Assembly: GCF_008365385.1 (NCBI RefSeq)
Contig: NZ_QOVF01000001.1
Span: 682,001 to 746,000, forward strand
Source of the DNA: Halopseudomonas laoshanensis
Lineage (GTDB): Bacteria; Pseudomonadota; Gammaproteobacteria; Pseudomonadales; Pseudomonadaceae
DNA length: 64,000 nucleotides
Direction: 5' to 3'
Each line of letters starts with the position of its first letter. Positions within the stretch are counted from its first letter, which is position 1. The notes under the pieces are model-generated. The model was not told the origin of the DNA, did no database searches, and saw only the letters and a program-made list of their open reading frames with translations. The position numbers and the translations under genes were made by a program. Positions 35,637-43,212 of the stretch are shown piece after piece.

Positions 35637-37043
35637 TTACTGGATTTTTCCTGCGACGCCATAGGGCTGATTGCGTTTGCGTCCGGCCCCGACATAGGCC
35701 AGACGCACGCCGAGAAACAGCGCCGCCGCGGTTAAGCCAATAATCAAGCCTTGCCAGAAGCCGGCAGGGCCGCGTGCGGGTCCGAGCAAGTCGGTCAGGC
35801 CCAACACATAACCGCTGGGCAGGCCAATCAGCCAATAGGCAATCAGCGTTAGCAGCATGGGCAAGCGGGTATCCTGGTAACCGCGCAACGCGCCCGCGCA
35901 GGCAACCTGGATGGCATCGGAAAACTGATAGATGGCGGCGTAAACAAACAGCTGCGCCGCGAGACTGATGACGGCCTGATCATTGGTGTAGAGCAGCGGT
36001 ATCCAGTCGGCAAAACCAAACATGATCGCGGCGGCAATGCAGGCGAACGCCAGCGCTACGCCCATACCCATCTTGGCCGCGAACAAGCCAGCACGGGCGC
36101 CGTTCAGACCCAGGTTATGACCAACGCGCACAGTGATAGCCAGCCCCAGGCTGAAAGGCACCATGAACGTCAGTGAGGAGAAATTCAGCGCCACCTGATG
36201 GCTGGCGACGACCACGGCTCCCAGTCCGCCGATCAACAGTGCGATCAGACAGAACATGCTGGTTTCGGCGAATAGTGCGATGCCGATCGGCAGACCCAGA
36301 CCGAGCAGATGCCGTTGTTCCGGCCAGTTTGGCCAGTCGAACCGCTCGAACAGCCGGATGCTGTTGTACAGTGACGAGCGCTTGAGGTAAACCAGCATGC
36401 AGCCGAGCATGAACCACATGACCAGCGCGGTAGCGTAGCCGCAGCCGACGGCGCCCATGGCGGGGAAACCGAGCTTGCCATAGACCAATATGTAATTGGC
36501 CGGCACGTTCAACGCCAGGCCGAGAAAGCCGATCAGCATGGTTGGTTTGGTCTGCGATAGCCCGTCGCTCAGGCCGCGTAAAGCCTGGTACAACGCCACC
36601 GCGGGAAACCCCAGAGCAACGCCTTTGAGATAACCCATGGTGATCTCGGTCAGCTCGGGTTGCACGTCCATCCAGTGCAGAATCGGCTCGACCGAGAACA
36701 GGAAGCCGCAGCACAGCGTGCCAATGATCACGCCGAGCCAACCACCCTGGCGCACCAAAGCGCCACTGCGCTCGTTGTGCCCGCTGCCATTGTTGGCCGC
36801 CACCTTGGAGGTGACGATCATCAGTATGCCGGTCAGAAACAGGAAGGTAGGTACCCAGAAAGAATTACCTAACGCGACGGCGGCCAGATCCAGCGCGCTG
36901 ACTCGACCGGCCATGGCGGTATCGACGAAGCCGAGTAGGGTGTGGGCCATCTGCGCGGCGATGATGGGCAGGGCAAGCCAGATCAGGGAGCGCAATTCTG
37001 TTACACTGCGGCGCCTGTAGGTGGCGGATTTTCTGCGGGTCAT
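35637..37043 (-). CDS. norM: MATE family efflux transporter, NorM-like
   Basis: The protein is 468 residues with about twelve membrane helices in two pseudo-symmetric halves. MATE/NorM features are LALPIIAAQMAHTLLGFVDTAMAGRVS at the start, SGTLMI-like TGILMIVTSKVAANNGSG, and the second half FMVPFSLGLAITVRVGHNLG. These pumps export cationic drugs with Na+ or H+ antiport. Cytoplasmic ends are Lys/Arg-rich (AYVGAGRKRNQP). It is divergent from epmC and precedes the DUF3080 lipoprotein gene. The exact substrates are unknown. Confidence 0.9.
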   Translation of the reverse strand: MTRRKSATYRRRSVTELRSLIWLALPIIAAQMAHTLLGFVDTAMAGRVSALDLAAVALGNSFWVPTFLFLTGILMIVTSKVAANNGSGHNERSGALVRQGGWLGVIIGTLCCGFLFSVEPILHWMDVQPELTEITMGYLKGVALGFPAVALYQALRGLSDGLSQTKPTMLIGFLGLALNVPANYILVYGKLGFPAMGAVGCGYATALVMWFMLGCMLVYLKRSSLYNSIRLFERFDWPNWPEQRHLLGLGLPIGIALFAETSMFCLIALLIGGLGAVVVASHQVALNFSSLTFMVPFSLGLAITVRVGHNLGLNGARAGLFAAKMGMGVALAFACIAAAIMFGFADWIPLLYTNDQAVISLAAQLFVYAAIYQFSDAIQVACAGALRGYQDTRLPMLLTLIAYWLIGLPSGYVLGLTDLLGPARGPAGFWQGLIIGLTAAALFLGVRLAYVGAGRKRNQPYGVAGKIQ

Positions 37044-37127
37044 GATTTTTTGCGAATCATATGGGATCTGTCTGGAGAAAAGCGCCTCATCCTAACAACT
37101 TGCCCGACATTGTCTAGCCAACCTGCC

Positions 37128-37658
37128 ATGACCCACGATTTTAAGGATCTGATTCGTCTGTTTGCCGATTGTTTCGCCGAGCAATACAACACCCGTCTGG
37201 TTGCTGGCGGCCAGGAACCGGAGTATTTACCGGCTACGCCCGAACACCCGCAGCACCGAATCATTTTCGCCCATGACTATTTTCGCAGCGCTTTGCACGA
37301 GGTGTCGCACTGGTGCGTGGCCGGTGCAGAGCGGCGGTTATTGCCGGATTTCGGCTATTGGTACGCGCCGGATGGTCGCGATGCCGAGCAGCAGAGGACT
37401 TTCGAGCAGGTAGAGGTCAAGCCGCAGGCGCTGGAGTGGTTGTTCTGCGCCGCGGCCGTGCATCCGTTTCGGGTCAGTCTGGATAATCTTAACGGTGAGG
37501 AGACTGATCCCGCACCATTTCAGCGCGCAGTCCGGCAGCAACTGCTTGGCTACCTGGAGAACGGCGTGCCGGAGCGACCCGCACGCTTTATCCAGGCGCT
37601 GGTTGATACCTACCGCGGTGGTCAGCCGCTGCAGCCCGCTGAATTTCTGCTCGACTGA
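37128..37658 (+). CDS. epmC: Elongation factor P hydroxylase EpmC
   Basis: The protein is 176 residues. The metal-binding core is ALHEVSHWCVAGAERR with an HExxH arrangement, and the rest (LPDFGYWYAPDGRD, CAAAVHPFRVSLDNL) matches EpmC/YfcM. EpmC hydroxylates the beta-lysyl-lysine of elongation factor P. I start at the ATG at 37128, where the family N-terminus MTHDFKDLI begins; the open frame continues upstream only into the divergent gene. Whether epmA and epmB exist elsewhere in the genome is not shown. Confidence 0.9.
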   Translation: MTHDFKDLIRLFADCFAEQYNTRLVAGGQEPEYLPATPEHPQHRIIFAHDYFRSALHEVSHWCVAGAERRLLPDFGYWYAPDGRDAEQQRTFEQVEVKPQALEWLFCAAAVHPFRVSLDNLNGEETDPAPFQRAVRQQLLGYLENGVPERPARFIQALVDTYRGGQPLQPAEFLLD

Positions 37659-37686
37659 GCCACGGTAAAAACCACCCGCAGCTGCG

Positions 37687-38607
37687 CTAGTTAACGGCTT
37701 GCAATTCCATGCGCATTTCAGGCTCCCCGCCGAGCAATAACTGAGTGAATTGTTGTTGACGATAATTGACGACCGGGCGCTCGGCGGGTAGCAAAAAATC
37801 CATAACGGCGTCCCGTGTCTGACTCCACGCGTGCTTGTTTTCCGCATCGAGAAAATGCCCGGCCTGGGCAATACGAGCGAACTCGCATTGATCAATCAGT
37901 TGCGAAAATTGGCGCGCATCGTCGGCGCTGGTGTATTCGTCCCACTCGCCATTGACGAACAACACCGGAACGTCGATGCATTCTGCATCCTGCAAGTAGC
38001 AGTGACTGTCCTGGCTTAGCACTTGACGCACATGAGAGGCCATCTGCAGGTACTCGTGATCATCCAGACTACAGATATGACGGAAATTGAAACGCTTGAA
38101 GAGTGACGGCAGGTGCTTGCCTATGGTGCCGTTGATCAGTTCCGCGACCCCCCGACGGTCGCACTGGCTTAGCCGTTCCAGGGCGGTTTGCAGGTACTCG
38201 CGCATGGCAGGATTAATTACTGGCGAGAAGCCCATGATCACTGCGCGCCTGATGCTGTGCGGGTTCTGCGCCAATGCCAGCATTGCCGATGCTCCACCCC
38301 AGGAGAAGGACAACAGGTGGTCTGCATTGAAATGATCGATCAAGTCGAGCAGCAGCCGCGTTTCCTGCTCCTTGGACATCGGTCTTTCGTGGCGATTGTG
38401 CGCTTTTGACAGGCCGGCATAGGGCTCGTCAAACATCACTACGTTAAAATCAGCTTGCAGATAACGCAGGGTCTGGGCAAAAGAGGCAGTTGTCGCCAAA
38501 GAGCCGTTAACCAGAATAATGGTGCCCCGCGGTGCCGGACTGGCATAGTAAGCGGTATGAACGGTGAATAACCCCTGGCTGTTGAACAGTGCGTTCTGTG
38601 CGTGCAT
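37687..38607 (-). CDS. phaG: PhaG/RhlA-family acyltransferase
   Basis: The protein is 306 residues, an alpha/beta hydrolase fold with nucleophile Ser in SFSWGGASAML, Asp in NGEWDEYTSADDARQFS and His in QAGHFLDAENK. TIILVNGSLATTASFAQTLR and NVVMFDEPYAGLSKAHNRHE are shared with PhaG and its homologue RhlA, closer to PhaG. PhaG links fatty-acid synthesis to polyhydroxyalkanoate by moving 3-hydroxyacyl groups off ACP, and RhlA makes the lipid part of rhamnolipids. No polymerase or rhamnosyltransferase gene lies in the window, so which product is made is not shown. It is divergent from pdxB across a 366-nt gap. Confidence 0.88.
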   Translation of the reverse strand: MHAQNALFNSQGLFTVHTAYYASPAPRGTIILVNGSLATTASFAQTLRYLQADFNVVMFDEPYAGLSKAHNRHERPMSKEQETRLLLDLIDHFNADHLLSFSWGGASAMLALAQNPHSIRRAVIMGFSPVINPAMREYLQTALERLSQCDRRGVAELINGTIGKHLPSLFKRFNFRHICSLDDHEYLQMASHVRQVLSQDSHCYLQDAECIDVPVLFVNGEWDEYTSADDARQFSQLIDQCEFARIAQAGHFLDAENKHAWSQTRDAVMDFLLPAERPVVNYRQQQFTQLLLGGEPEMRMELQAVN

Positions 38608-38706
38608 ATTCCCTGTCTCCCATTATTGGAGGTTTGGGCGAGCAGCAGTTAGCCGCCGCGCAAGTCAGGGCAGTAAGGCCAGTGGGCCGGAAACGTATAA
38701 TCCCGA

Positions 38707-38730
38707 AGCCTGCTTGTGAGCAGGGCTTTT
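38707..38730 (+). terminator. Terminator-like hairpin, no + strand gene upstream
   Basis: AGCCTGCT pairs with AGCAGGGCT (one bulged G) over a TGTG loop and is followed by TTTT. On the + strand it has no annotated gene before it, so it may end a small RNA or an early transcript. Confidence 0.4.
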
Positions 38731-38877
38731 GTATCACCAGAGTGTTGTTATGGCGGGGCGGGTGTGAAGGATAATCAACTGCCAGCAATGGGTAATTGCT
38801 GTTGGTGCAGGTGACTCAGGCAGATCCTTCAATTGGCACAAGTGCCAGGCATTCTTAGAACAACTATGCGACTCTTT

Positions 38878-38899
38878 GGTCACATATCGACTCGTGACC
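38878..38899. promoter_or_regulatory. Inverted repeat GGTCAC-N10-GTGACC
   Basis: Perfect 6-bp arms with a 10-nt spacer, 75 nt upstream of the pdxB start. It has the shape of an operator for a dimeric regulator; the regulator is unknown. Confidence 0.35.
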
Positions 38900-38973
38900 C
38901 AAGTAAAGCAGCAGCCAGTACCTCAGGCAAGAGGTAATTCTTAAATCACTGACAAATGGTCGTGGAATTTTCA

Positions 38974-40137
38974 ATGCATATTGTGGCTGATGACAATATT
39001 CCCTTGTTGAACGCGTTTTTTTCCGGGCACGGCCGCTTGAGTGTCTTTCCTGGAAGGCAGTTGAAAGCCGTCGACCTGATGGACGCAGACGTGCTGCTGG
39101 TGCGCTCGGTAACCTGGGTGGACGAGGCGCTGCTGTCTGGTACGCCTGTGCGCTTCGTCGGCACCTGCACCATAGGTACGGATCATCTGGATCTGGCCTG
39201 GCTCGCCAGTGCTGGTATACAGGTGGCCAGCGCACCGGGCTGCAATGCCCGTGGTGTGGTTGAATATGTACTCAGTTGCTTGCTGACGCTGGCGGAGCGC
39301 ACAGGCCAGCGCTGGCAGGAGCGTGTGGTGGGTATAGTCGGGGTAGGGCAGGTAGGTAGCCGGCTGGCAGCGACCCTGGCTGCACTTGGTGTTAGCACCT
39401 TGCTTTGCGACCCGTTGCGCGCGGAGGCCGGAGAGCCGGGCTTCGTCGGCCTGGAGGAATTGCTGGCGCGGGCTGATGTAGTCAGTTGCCATGTGCCGCT
39501 GAGTGCTTCCGGGGCGCATGCCACCCGGCATTTGTTCGGCGAGCAGCGCTTGCAGAGCCTGCGCCAGGGCGCCTGGTTGATCAATAGCAGCCGTGGTCCG
39601 GTGATTGATGCCGGCGCTCTGGAGCACGTGCTGTCGCAGCGTAATGATCTGCAGGTGGCGCTGGATGTTTGGGAAGAGGAGCCGCTGGTCAGCAGCTCAC
39701 TGGCGGCGCGCTGTGCCTTGGCTACCCCGCACGTGGCCGGTTACAGCCTGGATGGCAAATTGCGCGGTACCGAGCAGATTTACCAGGCTTTCTGTGATTA
39801 TCTGGGTGAGCCATTCCAGCACCAGTTGGCCAACCTGGCACCGCTGACTGGCCAGGCCCGGCTGGAGCTTGCAGCTTCACCCCCGGCGGACTGGGCGCTA
39901 CAAAAGGCGCTTCGCTGTGTATATGACGTGCGCGATGACGATGCAAGAATGCGGCAGATGCTGCAGCAGGCGCAGACGGCGCCGGACAGTGCTGCGGCTT
40001 GCCGCACCGGCTTTGATCGGTTGCGCAAGAACTACCCCTTACGCAGGGAGGCCCCGTTACTGAGCATCGGCCTGAGCAGCGCTGCCTCGGCCGATCTCAA
40101 AACATGGCTTCAGGCCGCGGGGTTCAGCCTGGACTGA
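38974..40137 (+). CDS. pdxB: Erythronate-4-phosphate dehydrogenase
   Basis: The protein is 387 residues. PdxB makes 2-oxo-3-hydroxy-4-phosphobutanoate in the DXP-independent vitamin B6 pathway. Domain order is N-terminal MHIVADDNIPLLNAFF, Rossmann VGIVGVGQVGSRLAATL, substrate loop SSRGPVID, catalytic His in ATPHVAGYS, and a C-terminal dimerisation domain (about 285-387). I start at the ATG at 38974, which is the family N-terminus; the earlier ATG at 38956 is six codons before. It is divergent from phaG. Confidence 0.95.
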   Translation: MHIVADDNIPLLNAFFSGHGRLSVFPGRQLKAVDLMDADVLLVRSVTWVDEALLSGTPVRFVGTCTIGTDHLDLAWLASAGIQVASAPGCNARGVVEYVLSCLLTLAERTGQRWQERVVGIVGVGQVGSRLAATLAALGVSTLLCDPLRAEAGEPGFVGLEELLARADVVSCHVPLSASGAHATRHLFGEQRLQSLRQGAWLINSSRGPVIDAGALEHVLSQRNDLQVALDVWEEEPLVSSSLAARCALATPHVAGYSLDGKLRGTEQIYQAFCDYLGEPFQHQLANLAPLTGQARLELAASPPADWALQKALRCVYDVRDDDARMRQMLQQAQTAPDSAAACRTGFDRLRKNYPLRREAPLLSIGLSSAASADLKTWLQAAGFSLD

Positions 40138-40149
40138 AAGGCGCTCAGC

Positions 40150-40329
40150 TCAGGCTTGAGCGTTTTCGGAGCAGGACTCTTCCAGCGCGGCACAGGCCTG
40201 CTGGACCATATGTTCGGTAATGGCGATTTCCCGGCCGTGCTCATCGATTAACCAGCCACCGGTAAACTGGGCGGGATGACACATGATGTGAGCCGAGGCA
40301 AAAGGGGTCTGGCGCGCTTGTACATTCAT
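40150..40329 (-). CDS. PA1571-like small protein
   Basis: The protein is 59 residues. The core GGWLIDEHGREIAITEHMVQQACAALE matches the small PA1571-type proteins of Pseudomonas (VGG-LID-GREVPITE-MIQ-AC-ALE pattern). GGAGAAAAGC lies directly before the ATG at 40329. It runs opposite to pdxB and converges with it, 12 nt between the stop codons. Function is unknown; it has no membrane segment. The gene is easily missed because of its size. Confidence 0.7.
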   Translation of the reverse strand: MNVQARQTPFASAHIMCHPAQFTGGWLIDEHGREIAITEHMVQQACAALEESCSENAQA

Positions 40330-40448
40330 GCTTTTCTCCGTTCGGTTATCAGGTAATCAGGGCCTTGCTTGTACTTTTCTGGTTTGATCGCAGAATAGGT
40401 CACGGGTATGACGGCCGTGTTACAACCGGCGCAATCTAATGAGGATCT

Positions 40449-41576
40449 ATGTCGCAACTATTTCGCTTGGGTTTGATCATCAATCCGCTGGCTGGCCTGG
40501 GTGGCAGAGCTGCATTGAAAGGCTCGGATGGCGTGGCTGACCAGGCATTGGCAATGGGCGTTGAACCTTTGGCGCAGCAACGGGTGAAAGTCTCGCTGCA
40601 GGCGCTGCTGCCACTGCGTGATCAATTGCAGATATTCACCGCGCCGGGGCTGATGGGCGCGGCGTTACTCGAGGAGCTGGGCTTTGAGCATGAGGTAATA
40701 GGCGAGTTGAGCGGTGATCAGACCCGTGCTGAGGATACCGAACGCCTGGCCGGACAGATTCAGGCGCGTGGCGTGGATCTTTTGTTGTTTGCCGGTGGCG
40801 ATGGTACTGCGCGAAATATCTGCAACAGCGCGCGCCCGGGGCAGTTGGTGCTGGGCATACCCGCCGGGGTAAAGATCCACTCCGGCGTTTACGCGGTGAA
40901 TCCCCGCGCGGCGGGCGAGCTGGTGGCATTGCTGGTGACCGGTGAACTGGTACGGCTGGGTAGCGCCGACGTGCGTGATATAGACGAAGTGGCGTTCCGC
41001 GAGGGCCAGGTCCGCACCCGCCATTACGGTGAGCTGTCGATCCCCGAAGAGGGTCGTTTTGTGCAGCAGGTCAAACAGGGCGGGCGCGAACTGGAAACCC
41101 TGGTGCTGGATGATATTGCTGCTGGCTTGCAGGAGGAGGGCGACACAATTACCTGGATCATGGGGCCCGGCTCGACCAATCTGGGTCTGCTGGAAGCCAT
41201 GGGCCTGGAAGGCACGCTATTGGGCGTGGATGTACTACGCGCGGGCGAGTTGATCGGCCGCGATGTGACTGAGGCGCAATTGTGGGAACTGCTGCAGGAC
41301 GCCGAAGAGGCGCGCATTCTGGTCACTGCGATAGGCGGTCAAGGTCATATTCTGGGCCGCGGCAATCAGCAGATTTCACCGCGTATCGTGCGTGCGGTCG
41401 GGGTCGAGAACCTGCTCGTGGTAGCGACCAAAAGCAAGCTCAAGACCCTCGCCGGTAGGCCATTTCTGGTGGACAGCGGAGACCAGCAACTGGATGAAGA
41501 ACTCACTGGTTTGCGCAGGGTGTTAAGTGGCTATCGGGAGGAGATGTTGTACCCCGCCAATTGGCAAGCTAGTTAG
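40449..41576 (+). CDS. ATP-NAD kinase family protein (AcoX-like)
   Basis: The protein is 375 residues. The diacylglycerol-kinase/NAD-kinase fold is shown by LIINPLAGLGGRAALKG, the phosphate loop LLFAGGDGTARNIC, and GIPAGVKIHSGVYAVNP. It is longer than NadK (about 290-300) and matches the AcoX-type proteins found near acetoin and other catabolic genes, whose role is unproven. No acetoin genes are present here. It is separated from htpX by a bidirectional terminator. Family is good, substrate unknown. Confidence 0.85.
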   Translation: MSQLFRLGLIINPLAGLGGRAALKGSDGVADQALAMGVEPLAQQRVKVSLQALLPLRDQLQIFTAPGLMGAALLEELGFEHEVIGELSGDQTRAEDTERLAGQIQARGVDLLLFAGGDGTARNICNSARPGQLVLGIPAGVKIHSGVYAVNPRAAGELVALLVTGELVRLGSADVRDIDEVAFREGQVRTRHYGELSIPEEGRFVQQVKQGGRELETLVLDDIAAGLQEEGDTITWIMGPGSTNLGLLEAMGLEGTLLGVDVLRAGELIGRDVTEAQLWELLQDAEEARILVTAIGGQGHILGRGNQQISPRIVRAVGVENLLVVATKSKLKTLAGRPFLVDSGDQQLDEELTGLRRVLSGYREEMLYPANWQAS

Positions 41577-41582
41577 CGGGGA

Positions 41583-41604
41583 GCGGCAAGCCTCAAGCTG
41601 CAAG
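41583..41604 (+). repeat. 22-bp repeat, left copy flanking a terminator
   Basis: GCGGCAAGCC TCAAGCTGCAAG; the inverted partner (two differences) is at 41672-41693. The pair brackets the terminator at 41631-41663. The same repeat brackets the nrdA-nrdB gap. Confidence 0.75.
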
Positions 41605-41630
41605 CTTCAAGCGACAAGCAAACCCAATAA

Positions 41631-41663
41631 AAAACCTGCGGAGCTTTTGGCTTCGCAGGTTTT
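41631..41663. terminator. Bidirectional terminator
   Basis: AAAACCTGCGGAGC pairs with GCTTCGCAGGTTTT over a TTTTG loop (one G.T wobble), with A-run and T-run on opposite sides. It serves the AcoX-like gene (+) and htpX (-), whose ends converge. Confidence 0.9.
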
Positions 41664-41671
41664 GTTTTTAA

Positions 41672-41693
41672 CTTGCAGCTTGAAACTTGCCGC
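41672..41693 (-). repeat. 22-bp repeat, right copy flanking a terminator
   Basis: Minus-strand copy of the repeat at 41583-41604, two differences. It ends 13 nt before the htpX stop. Confidence 0.75.
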
Positions 41694-41706
41694 TTGCCCA
41701 TGCGTT

Positions 41707-42597
41707 TTACCGGAAGTTGCCGGCGCGCAGCGCTGCAATGCGCTGTTCCAGCGGCGGGTGAGTCATCAGCAGGCCGGCCAGGCCGTTTTTCAAGCTGCCG
41801 TTGATGCCGAAGGCGACCATCTCGCCAGGCATCTCCACAGGGATGCCCTGTTCCGCGCGTAGGTGTTCCAGCGCGGCAATCATGTTACCCGCCCCGGCAA
41901 GCTGCGCTGCGGCAGCGTCCGCGCGAAACTCGCGCTGACGCGAGAACCACATGACGATAAGGCTGGCGAGGATGCCCAAAATGATCTCGGCAAAAATCGT
42001 CGCAATGATGTAACCGAAGCCTATGCCGCCACTTTCATTCTTGAAAATCACGCGGTCGACGAAACTGCCGATGATCCGCGCAAAGAACATCACGAAGGTG
42101 TTCACCACGCCCTGAATCAGCGTCAGGGTGACCATGTCGCCATTGGCCACATGACCTATCTCGTGGGCCATCACGGCCTTCACTTCGTTGGGGCTGAAGC
42201 GCTGCAGCATGCCCTCGGATACGGCGACCAGCGAGGCGTTGCGATTCCAACCGGTGGCGAAAGCGTTGGGCGCGCGCGAGGGAAAGATGGCTACTTCGGG
42301 CATGCCGATATTGGCCTGCTTGGCCAGTTGCGCGACGGTATCGACCAGCCACTGCTCCTGCCGGTTCTGAGGTGTTTCAATGACTCGTGCGCCAGTACCG
42401 CGCTTGGCCATCCATTTGGACAGGAACAGAGATACAAAAGCGCCGCCGAAGCCAAACAGGGCGCAGAAGATCAGCATCCCGGTAAGGTTTATACCGCCTG
42501 CACCGTCAGTAGTACCAATACCCAGCAAGCTGAGAGTCACGCTGGCTACCAACAGGATGGCGAAGTTGGTCGCCAGAAAAAGAACAATGCGCATCAT
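41707..42597 (-). CDS. htpX: Membrane zinc metalloprotease HtpX
   Basis: The protein is 296 residues. Two N-terminal membrane helices, the zinc site VMAHEIGHVANGDM (HExxH), then two more helices and the third ligand Glu in SRQREFRADAAAAQL. HtpX is a heat- and envelope-stress-induced protease that degrades misfolded inner-membrane proteins, alongside FtsH. The start is the first of two ATGs (42597 or 42594). A perfect 16-bp hairpin lies 30 nt upstream of the start. Confidence 0.95.
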   Translation of the reverse strand: MMRIVLFLATNFAILLVASVTLSLLGIGTTDGAGGINLTGMLIFCALFGFGGAFVSLFLSKWMAKRGTGARVIETPQNRQEQWLVDTVAQLAKQANIGMPEVAIFPSRAPNAFATGWNRNASLVAVSEGMLQRFSPNEVKAVMAHEIGHVANGDMVTLTLIQGVVNTFVMFFARIIGSFVDRVIFKNESGGIGFGYIIATIFAEIILGILASLIVMWFSRQREFRADAAAAQLAGAGNMIAALEHLRAEQGIPVEMPGEMVAFGINGSLKNGLAGLLMTHPPLEQRIAALRAGNFR

Positions 42598-42626
42598 TTA
42601 GTGAAGCTCCAGTAATGAAAAATCTG

Positions 42627-42665
42627 CCGGTTGCTGTGCCTGCTTCCCACAGGCACAGCAACCGG
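42627..42665 (-). terminator. 16-bp perfect hairpin between htpX and its upstream gene
   Basis: CCGGTTGCTGTGCCTG pairs exactly with CAGGCACAGCAACCGG over a 7-nt loop; on the minus strand it is followed by CAGATTTTTC. It ends the preceding gene (42759-43187) and lies in or next to the htpX leader. Confidence 0.75.
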
Positions 42666-42758
42666 GTCTTGTGTGTGGATATATTGGGTGTTTCCGTGCG
42701 GCTTTCAATCGCCAGTCTATTTCAAATCGTGTACTGCGGCGGCGCCAATAAGCGCTGT

Positions 42759-43187
42759 CTAGACAGGAGCCTGGAAGCAGTGCTGAACGACATTGGCCAA
42801 CTGGATTGACGATGCGCTGGCCCGTGCGTCACGTAGCTGCTGAGCCAGGGTCGCGCGTTGTCGGGCAATGGTCGGTGGCAGAGTGTCGTCGTGTAATGCT
42901 TTGATCGGCGTGGCCAGGCGGACAAAGGCGCGCTCGGTCAAACAGCACTGATCAATCGCTTCCTGACGGATCACGTCGGTGTAGCGCAGAAAACCTTCTT
43001 CAGCCAGCCATAGCATCGCGCTGAAACAGGCTTGGTGCCGAGGCGCCGGTACGCCAAACGCATCCGGCTCCAGTTCTCCAACCAGATCACTGACAAATAA
43101 GGTGGTCGGGCGCGGAAAGCTGTTGAATAGCCCGAGCAGGATGCCAGCGACATCCTGATAAAAATCCTCGATATGCAGATCGGCCAT
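42759..43187 (-). CDS. Conserved hypothetical protein (PA2829-like position)
   Basis: The protein is 142 residues and soluble, with no signal peptide. I do not recognise a domain; the sequence has LADLHIEDFYQDVAGIL-like helical starts and a C-terminal Gln/Ala-rich helix (ARQRATLAQQLRDARAS). It lies between alaA and htpX, the position of PA2829 in P. aeruginosa, and is co-oriented with both. Nothing indicates its role. Confidence 0.75.
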   Translation of the reverse strand: MADLHIEDFYQDVAGILLGLFNSFPRPTTLFVSDLVGELEPDAFGVPAPRHQACFSAMLWLAEEGFLRYTDVIRQEAIDQCCLTERAFVRLATPIKALHDDTLPPTIARQRATLAQQLRDARASASSIQLANVVQHCFQAPV

Positions 43188-43212
43188 GCCGCGACTCCTT
43201 GGCGCCTGCTGA

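Larger units (their letters stand above)
38608..38973. other. phaG-pdxB divergent region with palindromes
   Basis: This 366-nt non-coding stretch holds a terminator-like hairpin at 38707-38730, a TATAAT at 38696-38701, GGCACAAGTGCC at 38835-38846, and GGTCAC-N10-GTGACC at 38878-38899. No open frame of coding character is present. Confidence 0.65.
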
